Assembly: GCA_963971425.1 (NCBI GenBank)
Contig: OZ020525.1
Span: 18,916,187-18,980,186 of the forward strand
DNA from: Bryoerythrophyllum caledonicum
Taxonomy: Eukaryota > Streptophyta > Bryopsida > Pottiales > Pottiaceae
DNA: 64,000 bases
Direction: 5' to 3'
Below are positions 13,536 through 23,518 of this stretch, piece after piece (the first letter of the stretch is position 1; each line of letters opens with the position of its first letter). The translations under genes and the position numbers were made by a program. The notes beneath the pieces were generated by a model, which saw only the letters and a program-made list of their open reading frames with translations, made no database searches and was not told where the DNA came from.

Positions 13536-13600
13536 GAAGAAGAAGAACGCCGGTCTCCTAGGGATTCCGGCGTGAATAAAGTATCTGTTCGTTCCACTAC
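13536..13600 (-). repeat. Dispersed hairpin repeat, copy 1
   Basis: Read on the minus strand, this copy carries GTAGTGGAACGAACAGA, then TTTATTCACGCCGG, then GGAGACCGGCGTTCTTC. The same order of blocks recurs on the plus strand near 26930 and 28320. The centre can fold as an imperfect stem of the type CCGG...CCGG. It sits just outside the 3' end of the long non-LTR element. Confidence 0.65.
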
Positions 13601-13720
13601 TAAGACCATGCCCACCGGACAAGGAATTAGTAAGCTGGAACTACTTCCCCTTCTCGAGGGTAGACACTATGTGACAGGTAACCACAAACAAGGAACCATA
13701 AAAGTGAAGAAAAGGTATTT

Positions 13721-14233
13721 CTATGGGGGGTCTTGAATATCAGGAAGGGCTTGGTTGTTTTCAATTTTACGTTTATGTAGAAGGATGGACATAGCGTGTT
13801 TTATGGCAATGATGTTAATATTCTTGAAAGTGTTTGTGATTGTATTAATGGGAATTTTGAAGATATCTTCTAGGGCTTTTATGGATGGAATAAAGGTGGT
13901 GGCGCGAGCGCCGGCTGTGATTACCATAAGGGGGTCCACTTTCCAGCCGAGGGCAGTGATGTCATTTATAAGGGGTTGGTATTTATTAATTTTGTTTTCG
14001 ATTGTTACAGGGGAGAATCTGTCATTACAGTATGTAAATTTGATGAATTGAATGGTATAGTTTTGGTTTATGTGGTCGGGTGGGTGGTCATTGTATGGAA
14101 GGCCTCTAACGCATAATATGTCTGGTTTGAGTCGAGCATTGCAATGACATCGTTGTGTTTCACATGTACATGGGAGTAGCCATGGTGGGACTGTGTTTTC
14201 TTGTGGGTTGTTGTTAAAAGTGCCGGTATTCAT
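13721..14233 (-). pseudogene. LINE ORF2 C-terminal domain (after RNase H)
   Basis: An uninterrupted frame holds TIQFIKFTYCNDRFSP, then GWKVDPLMVITAGARAT, then IAIKHAMSILLHKRKIEN. It is A/C-rich like the rest of the element and lies directly downstream of the RNase H region. I take it as the conserved C-terminal part of the ORF2 polyprotein, separated from RNase H by stops and shifts. Its function in retrotransposition is unknown to me. Confidence 0.6.
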
Positions 14234-14621
14234 GAGGATGAAACATCTCGATTTGCTATGGGAGGTGATTAATTTACGGAGTTCCCATACGACTTTGTTA
14301 TGTCTTTTGACAATTAGGGAGTGTATGTGGTGGTTATGACACTAAAGTAAAACATGTAGCCATGTGTCGGGGTCCGTGGATGTGCATATTGGACATGTTA
14401 TGGATGTGAATCTTTCTATTCCAAAGAAGAGTTGTTTGCGGGCGTTTCCCATGTATTGTCCGGTACGGAATTTAATAAGACATGTTATTTGTGAGTCGGT
14501 AATGATTGGGTTGTTCCAGAAATTTGTAGAGAGTTCATTGTCTATGTTGTTGTTAGTCCACTTTTCTATGTTAGGGAAGTTATCTGAGATTGTGTCAAGG
14601 TTATTATATAGGTCTCGTTTT

Positions 14622-15200
14622 TTAAGGTATTGGTTCAAAAAATCTAACCGAGCCTTTATCGGGGGTGTCTTCTTTGGAGGGCCAATCTTCTTTTTGGAAG
14701 TAGTATGGGGTGGCGTGGGCATGTTCGTGTGGGTCTTTGGCTTTTTTGTGTGATTTTTCCCGGCCCTCTTTTGCAAGTTTATCCGCTTGTTCGTTACCAT
14801 CGATATCGGCGTGGGCTCGAAATTTGTGGATGGTTGTGATTTGTCTTCGTTTCAGTATCATTTGGACCATAGATTCTAATATGATTCGGTCGGGGTGGCT
14901 ATTGTGGAGGGTGGGGTGTGTTATTTGGGTGTTTAGTAAGTATAGTGCGTTAATGCAGTCTGTGAAAATGTGTGCTGGTTCATTGTTGTATTTTGTTGTA
15001 ACAATCTCGAGTGTTTTGTGGATGGCCATGAGTTCTGCTCTGAGGATATTTTGTAGTCCATGCAGTCTTTTGGCTAATTTGATTTCTTTCGTAGGATTGT
15101 ATATTCCATAGCCAGCTTTTTCTCTACGCCAATTACCGGGACTGATTTGTTCTGGTGGTTTGAAGGAGCCATCCGTATAATAGCTATATGCGGGGTCATA
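14622..15200 (-). pseudogene. LINE RNase H domain
   Basis: Catalytic blocks appear in order: YYTDGSF (first Asp, about 15170), RAELMAI (Glu), HIFTDCINALYLL (second Asp) and HADIDGNEQADKLAKEG (final acidic/His block, about 14790). All four RNase H acidic positions are present. In LINEs this domain removes RNA from the cDNA hybrid. The domain itself is open but is separated from the upstream RT frame by at least one frameshift. A frame downstream (to 14342) ends with a CPIC...WLH zinc-binding-like motif. Confidence 0.85.
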
Positions 15201-15736
15201 TTTTGGTACGGTGGTAGTTTGGTAGTCCGGGAGGGGTGGAAGTGGTAATATGTGATCTAATGTGTTGTTATTGTAGCTTAGTTTTGACCATTTTTGCTTC
15301 TATTGACTAATGTTTGTATAGGTGTTGGTGGGGCTATCTTTGTATGTAGTCGGTTTATGTTAAGGGTTTTTGCTATGGAGGTGAGTTCGGCAAGTTGATC
15401 AAGGGTGCCAAGGGTTTGGTTTTGGTGGTGGACGCATATTATTTGTAATGTAGATGGTTCAATTCTCGGCTTTTTTAGCTCGGGTGGGATAGTAGGTTCT
15501 TCATAATAAATTGAGTCTGCTTCAAATATTGCAAGGATGTGGGAGTCTGCAAATGGGCTTGACTGGGGATTAAAGTTTTGGTACCAATTTGTGTATGGCG
15601 TGATAATGAGTGTAGATGTGTGTTGTGGGTCGTTTATAGCGGCGAGGCGGGCCCAGTGTAATGCTTGTTGAGTTTCTTCTTCATTGTGGGGGTGAGCTAT
15701 ACCATTACCGATCCATTTATAGTCAAAGGCTTTTCC

Positions 15737-16750
15737 CTAGGAGCCAAATATTTTGTCTCTTTCAAAAGGTGAATAGAATTTTTTTAATTTGGTGGAGCAT
15801 GTGACGGGGGAAGAGAAGTATGATTGTTCGATGTTAAAGGATGAGATTAATGAGTCTAGAATAGATGTGGGTATTGTGTATTGTGCATTTTCCAGGGGGT
15901 TATTTTTTGGAATGCGGTATTTATATCGTTGGTATAGCCAAATTAATTCGGTTTCAAATGATTGGGTAGTTGGTTCAATGTTTGTAGGGGTTTTTAATTT
16001 CAGATTGTATTGATTCCATAACCATTGGAGTCTAGTAGTGGGGATAGTGTGTAAATGTCGGCCATTTGCTTCGTATAGATGGGCTTGATTATTCTCTATT
16101 TTGATTGTGTTCGAAGCTGTGGCAATATCGTTTTCGGGGTTACATTCCGTTGTATAGATGTTAAGGAGTGGGATGATTATAGATGGAGTTACGGATCTTG
16201 AGTCTTGTAATTGTTCTTGGGGGTGGTGTGCTTGAATGATTTCCGAGTAGAATTTATCTTTGATTTTTTGATAGTATTGTTTTAGCTTTTCGGTGTTGAG
16301 TGTGGAGGTATTATAGTCGTGTCTTGGAAAAAGGTTTCTTTGAGGAAGCCATTTGTTGAATGTATTGTTGTTGTGTTGCCATTGGCAGAGGTATTTTGTA
16401 TAGGTATTTTGTATTCTATTGGCATCTTTTTGTTGTATGTGTTTGTGGCGTATGATGTTATTAATAGGGTATGCGGTGGGATTTTTGGTGATGTATGTTG
16501 GGGGGCGGGGGTGGTATGGGCATGGGGGGTTGGGAGTATGGATTGGTGGTAGGGTAGTTCTTGGAAGGATGTTGTTGTGGATGGTGATGAATGGGTCTTG
16601 GAGTGTGTAGGAGTGTGGGTGTATGTTACAAGAGGTATCGCATGTAGTTAGGCATGTTGGATGGCAAAAAAGTTGTTTGGCAACATTTAGGGCACTCTTG
16701 ATTAGTTTGGATGGGGTGAAGTGGAAGGTTTTGAAGTCCTCGTTGTTCAT
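15737..16750 (-). pseudogene. LINE ORF2 region between RT and RNase H
   Basis: This frame is in phase with the RT frame upstream and is divided from it only by the TAG at 17047-17045. It contains a Cys/His-rich stretch (FCHPTCLTTCDTSCN) and is otherwise low in recognisable motifs. It ends at another TAG (15739-15737), after which the same phase stays open for several hundred bases. The composition is rich in Asn, Thr, Pro and Ile because the sense strand is A/C-rich. Confidence 0.6.
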
Positions 16751-17044
16751 GATGTGTGTGCCGTTTGGTAGAGTGATTTGTTTTAGATCAAAGATATTTT
16801 TTGAGAGGAGTTTTTGTAAAAGTTTTTGGGATAGTAGGGCGTTGAGTGTGTTATGGTTGCGTGTTTCTTGACGCCATACTACTTCTAATGATGTTTGATC
16901 AAAGAGGAAATTTGGAAGAGTACTTTTAAGGTGAACTTTAGCTACGTGTTTTAATAAGAAGAATGTTCGAGTTATAGGTGATCTTATACAATCCGTCTTT
17001 TTAATTCTAGGTATATTCTGGGCACCACCATATTGAGCAAGAAC

Positions 17045-19588
17045 CTATTGTGTTAGTCCATTGTATATTCTTCCGAGCCTACCTTTGTCATTTAGAGCAT
17101 TTTGTAGTTGTTTCCCGATACATCTTAGATAGGCGTTTTTTAGGGAGAAAGCTTCAAGTCCAAATAGGTTATGAGGGAGTTGGGTTATTGCGTTTGTCAT
17201 GCATTTTGGCATACCACAAATAGTTTTTTGTATAGCTATAATCTTTTGATCAAGTTTTTTAATGGCTAGCATAGAGTATGGTACAACATAGAAGCTGTAT
17301 GCTATACCTGGGCGTATTACGGTGTCAACCATTTTAATTTTTTGTTTCATAGTGGCCGGACATGTTGTTAATTCTTTGCATTGTTTAATGAGTTTTGTGG
17401 TAGTAGTGTGAATTTGGATTTTCCATTTTAGAGAGGGAACCAGATTTGTGCCTAGGTAAACATATGCTTCATTTTGGTGTAGTATGGGGATTGGTTGACC
17501 ACGGTAGTTGATGTTAGAAGCTTCCATTAGGGCTTTAAATGTGGTTGGATTCAATTTGGATTTGTTTGGACATCCTGTAGCTGCGCATTTTGGGACACCT
17601 ACGTCCATACCAGTCCATTTACAGTATCTGTTGATTTTATCAATTTGTGTTTGTAGTGATTTTATTTTGTTAGTTATAGTAGCAAGGTCATCGGCGTAGG
17701 CGGCGGAGTTTATGGTGATTTGTGATGTACCAAAGGTGTATCCATTATTGCCTCGCTCTAGCCATCTAAGTAGTGGCTCTAGAAATATAATGAATAGATA
17801 TGGACTAAGGGTGTCTCCTTGTATTGTCCCTCTATGAATGGGGATAGGTTTGGTTTGACCAAAGTGTTCACCTATATAGTAAGTAGATGATTGGGAATAG
17901 ATATTTTCAACTAGTGCAGTTGCATCTTTTGGGTATCCAATATTAGTCATTATTGCTAATAATCGGGCGTGGTCTATAGAGTCAAAGGCGTTTTTGAAGT
18001 CAACATATAGAACATATATATCTTGATTTGTGAATCGTGCGTCTTCTAGTGCGGCTATTATGGTTTGTATTTGTCTAGATGTGCTTCTCTCTGCTCTAAA
18101 TCCTTCTTGACTGTCGTGCAGGATTTTAAACTTTTCACCATATGAGGATAATATTGAGGTAAGTGTACTGGTGTAGAGTTTATATATTGTATTGGCTAAT
18201 GCTATTGGTCTATGATTTGGTAATATTGAGGGATCTCCTTTTTTGTATAGTAGAATTGTTGTACTTGTTTTCCATGAGGCTGGTATTTGTTTTTGTTTAT
18301 AGCAATGAAATAAAAATAGAAATAATAATTTATTAAATCTTGGGGGCATGTTTTTGAGTATTGAGTTTGATATACGGTCTGGCCCTGGGGCTTTATTGTT
18401 TCCGAGGTTGCGGAGACATGTGTCATATATAGCTCTGTTGAAGTATGTGTGTAATGGGATTTCGGGTCCACCTCGTTTGTCTAAGGTAAATCCATCTAGA
18501 TCATGCCACGGGTATTGGCGTACTGTGCATGTGCATTTGATTGGGTGTTGTGGTTGGTAGTTACATGTTGATACTGTGGGTCTATTATTTTTTGTCTGTT
18601 GGTTGAATATTTCGTTTGCAATGTCTTCACGACTAGTTAGAATGTTATTGTATTGGTCAGTGATACAATCTAGTGGTGGGGATTCGGATTTTTTAAAAAC
18701 TTTTCTATTTATTCTTTTAGGGCTAATTTCGTATAAATATCTATATTTTGATATGGATTTTTTAATATTATCTTTTGAGTATTTTGTTATTACTTTTCGG
18801 GCTTGTATATTAGCATTTTTTGCGATTAGTGCAATGTCTTTTATCCATGTATCATGGGGTAGGTCCGGGGGGGGGACGAGAATTTGGGTATGATGCAAAT
18901 TTAGTAATTCGTTACATATGGGGTGGTTACGCCATTGTGGGTTATTTTTTGTGATTCTAATGATTTTTCGTATTGTATGGTATGTAGCTAGGTGTTGTTT
19001 CCATATTTTAGAAAGTTTGCGGGGTAAGTAGCCACCTTGTTGTGATGTTCGGCTTGTCATTTGTGGTATTGGTTGGGCTTTGCAAGTTCGTTCTGATGTG
19101 TCAGAGATATTATTGATAAGTGTATCTAGGGTATGGCATGTGTCGTGCCATTGTGTTTGAGAAAGTTGGTTGGTGTTTTCCATGGTGTTAATGAGGTAGT
19201 TAATTTGTATGGAGTTTTCTTCGAAGAACATTGTGTTGAATTTTTCTAAGTTATCTTTTGGGATGGGGTTTAGTATTCGTATTGTATCATTGTTCGTGAT
19301 TGTGGGGGTTCGATTAATTAATATGTTATTTGGTATGTGGAGTTGTATGGGCGAGTGATCCAAATTTAGAATAGTGTCTTTGTTCGTTGTAGAGGTGTAT
19401 TGTGTAGTATTGTTTGTATTTATATAAAAGTCGTCTATCAGGCTCCAGTCACTGTAGTTATATCCGCCTTGTCTGGAGTATTGTGTATCAGTATCTATAT
19501 AGGTGAAGTTGAGGTTTTCTGTAAAATGGCGCCATTGGTAGTCTATGGTTTGAGGGGGGGGTGTTATGGTCTCCGTTTTGTCGTCCAA
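17045..19588 (-). pseudogene. LINE reverse transcriptase with end of endonuclease
   Basis: The 847-codon frame begins with the C-terminal part of the AP-endonuclease (FTYIDTD...LDHSPIQLHIP, the SDH-type block). The reverse transcriptase follows: NKAPGPDRISN, FRAERSTSRQIQTI, VDFKNAFDSIDHARL, GTIQGDTLSPYLF and the catalytic AYADDLATI. RT copies element RNA from the nicked target. The GTIQGDTLSP form differs from the GLRQGDPLSP common in plant L1 elements. The start of this frame overlaps the endonuclease frame in another phase; the change happens at the G8 run at 19554-19561. Confidence 0.9.
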
Positions 19589-20564
19589 TTAAAGCTACGT
19601 CTCTATTGAAGTCTCCACATAACAAATAAGTGTGATTAGGGTTATTATTTATTTGAGATGCAATAGTGTTTTGTATGTCTGTAATAAATCTAGTATCTTT
19701 GGGATGAGATGGCATATACATGTGAAGGATTAGCCATGGTTGTAGTGGTTGATTGACAATTTTAATTATTTGAAGGTAGGGGGATATGTGCATTGGGGTA
19801 GGGATTTTTTTGATGTTGCCCGTGAAAGCGTATTTTTTGTGTATTAGTGTAAGGAGGCCACCGCGGCCCGGTGTGTACAGCCTGCGTTGTTGGATGCATC
19901 TTGTTAGTGTGTGTGTGTTATTAAAAACAAGTTTGTAGTCTTGGAATATATTTTGTATGTATTTAGTAGATTTTGTGGCCGATATTTTTGTTTCTTGTAT
20001 AACTATTATGGCCGGTGGTGTGTTTGTATGTGTGACCAAAGTTTGTAAACTAGGGAGAGCGGTGTTGAGAGAAGAGGCATTCCATGTAATTATGCTTGTA
20101 TTTTCATTATTAGAGCTAGTGTTTTGGTGTTGTGGAGGGAGGTAGGGGGGTGGGGGGGGCGGATAGGTATATTTTGGTATGGGGTCGAAACATCTTAGTG
20201 ACTCATTAATTAGTTCGTTAGAAAGGTAGGGGAATTTTTGTTTTATTGTGTTGGTTGAAGGCGGTATGGGTTGATTATGTAAAAAATCGTATAATTCTTT
20301 GTGTATTGAGTTTCCATGGTTTATGATATTTAGGTTTTCTTCTAGAAATTTTGTATAAGGGTGTGGGGTATAAATATGTCTTTCGGGTGGATTTTGTAAG
20401 TTTGATAAATTTTGTAATAGTGTGTTAGTCCATGTAGTTGTGTTCGGGTTTTGTAGGTTTGAAAGACGGTTACATTCGTCTATGTTTGGGTGGGTGGTAA
20501 TTACTAGGGCATATAGAATGTGTGTTGCTAGATGCGTGTTTTTTTTGTTGTATGTATTGGGCAA
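19488..20564 (-). pseudogene. LINE AP-endonuclease domain (N-terminal part)
   Basis: The second half encodes an exonuclease/endonuclease/phosphatase fold: SIITWNASSLNT, IIVIQETKIS (metal-binding Glu), GRGGLLTLIHKKY, LILHMYMPSHP and YLLCGDFNRDV (Asp-x-Asn). This enzyme nicks target DNA to prime reverse transcription. The reading frame leaves the endonuclease at the G8 run and the remainder continues in the RT frame. The break is either a real one-base indel or a homopolymer sequencing error. Confidence 0.85.
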
Positions 20565-20589
20565 TATTTGGGTGTGTTGTGTTGTACAG

Positions 20590-21879
20590 TTAGTGTGATA
20601 TATGTGTGGTTTTTAAGAGGGGTGCAAATGTCTGGGCGAGGTGTTTGTATTCCGGTTGTAGTTTTATGGTGTTTGATATAAAGTATATTTTGGCGTTTTT
20701 CTTATGTGTTGTGGGGTGTCTTTTTAGAATATTAGGCATGGATCCCATATTGGTTTCTATATCACTACTTAGTAGTAATAAGGTTTTGTAATGTAAGGGT
20801 TTATTTTGTTTTTGGTTTATTGACGTATGTATACATCTTAGGGATTTTATGGTTTTTGTGTTTTTGATGTTAGTATTTTTGTTTATCCTGGTTTGTGTTA
20901 TGGTGACTCTGGGTGTGACGGGAGGAGGCGTGGGTTGATTTGTTGTATTTGTGGGTATATTTGTGGTGTGGTTGGTATTTTTAATTGTGTTTTTAATTAG
21001 GTGTGTCCTTGTAGTTGTTTGAAAGTGTATGTTTGCATTTGTAACGGTTTTTAGTGATTTTGTATGTGTGTTTGTTTTAGTTCCTTGAGTGCTTTGCCAT
21101 ATGTGTTTTATAGATGTATTTCTTGATATTGGTATGAGTGTAGTGGGAGTAGTAGTGAGGCTATGCTTTGTGATTGAGGGTGAGCTTGTGGCGTATGTGT
21201 TAATGATTGTGGTTTTGTGGGTTGTGTGTCTAGAGATGTGTGTAAGCGTTGGGTAGAGAGTGTTTTTGGTAAATGTTGTTGTTTGTAGAAGTGTGGTTAT
21301 TGTGTTGAATGTGGGTGTGTAAGGTGTATTTTTGATATTCTTACATGGTAGTGGCATGTGAGTACTGGTTGTGTGTATTCCGTGAGTGTTTTTCCAAGAG
21401 ATATTCATACCGTAATGGTATATGTAGTGACAACATTTATATGTGTAGAGGATTAAACCCCAGCTCCAATACAACTTTCCATCATGTGGTCTCCAAATCT
21501 TGTGTCTAGCTGTGGGTGTGTTGTAGTACAGGTATATAGAATATCTATTGTAGTAGGTAGCTAGGGAGATCATTAAAAGAGTTGAGGCGAGGCAAGAGTG
21601 GACTACAGAGAGAGAGAGGGAGTGAAGTATCTCTAGTGAAGACAAACCAGAGGGGGAGTAGTGCTTAGCTAGCTGGGGAGATGTAGGGAGTACTAATATA
21701 ATAGGCAAGAGGGCATATCTAAGCAAATTGCTTTGAAGGAGAGAAGATACATTGAAAGATATTACAGTGTATAGGGGAGTGTGTGATACTAGTGGAGAGA
21801 GGAGGGGGGGAGGAGAGAGAACCTTGTTCACTCTTGTATCTTCAGATTGGTGATATCTTCGTTCGTGGTCCTTGGTCAA
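20590..21879 (-). pseudogene. A/C-rich LINE frame ending in a degenerate 2A-like motif
   Basis: A 429-codon frame whose central part is almost entirely Thr, Asn, Ile, Lys and Pro. Near its end (about 20784-20737) it encodes LLLLSSDIETNMGSMP, which resembles the 2A ribosome-skipping signature DxExNPGP but with NMGS instead of NPGP. The position, just before the endonuclease, is where 2A-like sequences occur in some non-LTR elements. Its start codon overlaps the stop of the upstream frame (21876-22442) by four bases. The early part of the frame may be fortuitous. Confidence 0.55.
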
Positions 21880-22442
21880 TCCACGTTTGAGTGGTCCTCT
21901 AGGGCTGGGATAGTAGGTGGTCGCGATCCTGTGATCTGTTGCATAGCCATCAGTGCAGAGGCCATTAATTGCTCAACATTGGAGAGTTTAGCCAGTAGTT
22001 CACTGGTGCGGTTGTCCGTGTAGGCCCTAGTATCCTTGATGATGTCCTCTCGTAGGGTGGAGAGTTCTTGGCGTAGTCTCTTGTTGCCTGCATCCATAAT
22101 AGAGGTCATTTCCGACCTCGTGATGCCTGTAGGAGTGGGGGTGACTTGAAGGGACGCCACCGTATTTTCCAATGCTCTGTTGATGTCATCGAAGCCCCAC
22201 TTCTCTAGCAGGACGGTGGAAGGTGGGTCTTCGCCTTCGAGGCTGCGACAGTGGGGGGAGATCTCTACTTGATGCCGTCCTATAGTGAAGGTCTTGTGTA
22301 GAAATTGGCGGTAGATGATGGGGTTGGGGAATTGCACATTGGCACTGCCATTGTATTTTCCTCTTTGTTGCCTATGGAACCATAGGGAGATTACGTTTTT
22401 GGCTTCAAAGAGTTGGTGAATGGCCTCCGTGGTTTTAGCCAC
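21876..22442 (-). pseudogene. LINE ORF1-like fragment with coiled-coil character
   Basis: A 188-codon frame with FLHKTFTIGRHQVEISPHC and a C-terminal half rich in Leu/Glu/Arg heptads (around LRQELSTLREDI) that suggests a coiled coil. ORF1 proteins of LINEs are RNA-binding and self-associating, so this fits, but I see no zinc knuckle or RRM. It lies directly upstream of the 2A-like frame. Confidence 0.5.
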
Positions 22443-22547
22443 GCTTATAAGGATGGGAAGCTGGGATAAAGTAACCGTGAGTGCATCTTTTTGGCTCTAT
22501 CAACAGGGGAGAGGGTGCTAGAGGTGCTAGCACGGGCTGGCATCATC

Positions 22548-23518
22548 TCATGCTGTGTGGTAATCTGGTGGAGTTCGAATTTCTTGGCCTGTTGGGGGGT
22601 TGGAGCAACTATAAAACGCGTGTGACTCCTCCTGTACCTTTTGCACATCTGTGACCTCAAATTCCAAGTTTCTCGAGAAACTATTTGCCACTACATCTTG
22701 AAACAGGGTAAGAGCAACAATCCCTTGAAGAGTTTCACTCTTGATTCGCACTGATAGGTTCTTTCGTGCCACCGCATGGAAGGTTTTGCATACTTTCCCT
22801 AAGGAGGCTTATCCTAAAGGGTCCAAGTGTAGGATGAAGTAGCGGGTGCCTCGGAGGAGGGCAATGGCGTCTATCTTTGGTCTAAGGAGATGGAGTTTGA
22901 TGATTCCTAACCATATACCCTTTTGTCCTCCTTCTTGATCCCTCTGCATAATACTGCGATGGGGTCCGTTAGGTTGTTGCCTTATGGTATGCTCATGTGC
23001 TCGAGCCTAGCTAAGGCTAGTCTCTTTACATCATCATGGTGCATAGGGTGTGGTGGCAATTCGAAGTGAATTGCCACATGGAAGTCATAGGAGAGTCTAG
23101 TGATGGGATTTGTAGGGATATCAAAGGGTACCTGTGTAAGGTTGTAGTGTTGTCCTTCGATGTTGTCATTGCGCACCGCAGAATATAAGACTTGTGGGAT
23201 CCTAGGATAGGCCACCACGGCGCCTAATGCCTCCTCTGCTTCATCTTTGGGTACTCCACGCGTGATCAAGTCTCTGACACTCTCCCCGCTGAACAGGGGC
23301 TCCTGACCCACATCCATGGCAAGCTTTTCCATAGTGGAAAAGCCCAACCAAAACTGAAAAGAGGGGAGGTCAGGGACGGAGACTTGGATTGGGGTGAGAT
23401 AATTACCTTTTGCTTTCTTGGATGGGGTTGGTCCTTCATTTGCCATTGAGGCTGATCCTTCACTCTCTATGATCTTCATAACTCTTGGGTGGGGGTTTTC
23501 AGTGTCCATGGCATCCAT
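22548..23518 (-). pseudogene. LINE ORF1-like N-terminal fragments
   Basis: Two frames, 23518-22982 and 22772-22548, lie in line with the ORF1 fragment below and share the element's strand. The first begins MDAMDTENPHPRVMKI, has a basic patch TPSKKAKG, and continues with FWLGFSTMEKLAMDVGQ. No family was recognised. I treat them as the N-terminal part of ORF1, broken by stops in 22773-22981. The alternative is an unrelated host-gene fragment. Confidence 0.45.

Larger units (their letters stand above)
13690..23518 (-). mobile_element. Long, decayed non-LTR retrotransposon (APE + RT + RNase H)
   Basis: Reading the minus strand from 23.5 to 13.7 kb gives, in order: ORF1-like fragments (23518-21876), an A/C-rich frame ending in a degenerate 2A-like motif (21879-20590), AP-type endonuclease (20564-19.3 kb), reverse transcriptase (to 17045), a post-RT region (to 15737), RNase H (about 15200-14622), a Cys/His motif near 14350, and a C-terminal domain (14233-13721). 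At close to 10 kb it is unusually long for a LINE. Breaks include a shift in a run of eight G at 19554-19561, an in-frame TAG at 17047-17045, another at 15739-15737, and at least one further shift near 15.3 kb. The RNase H plus APE layout fits the I/Tad/LOA-like supergroup of LINEs; I cannot assign a clade. The outer 5' boundary is uncertain. Confidence 0.85.

Noticed and set aside
13159..13575. 138-codon open frame next to the LINE 3' end
   Set aside because: No motif or family recognised, composition like the surrounding AT-rich DNA, and it runs into the hairpin repeat.
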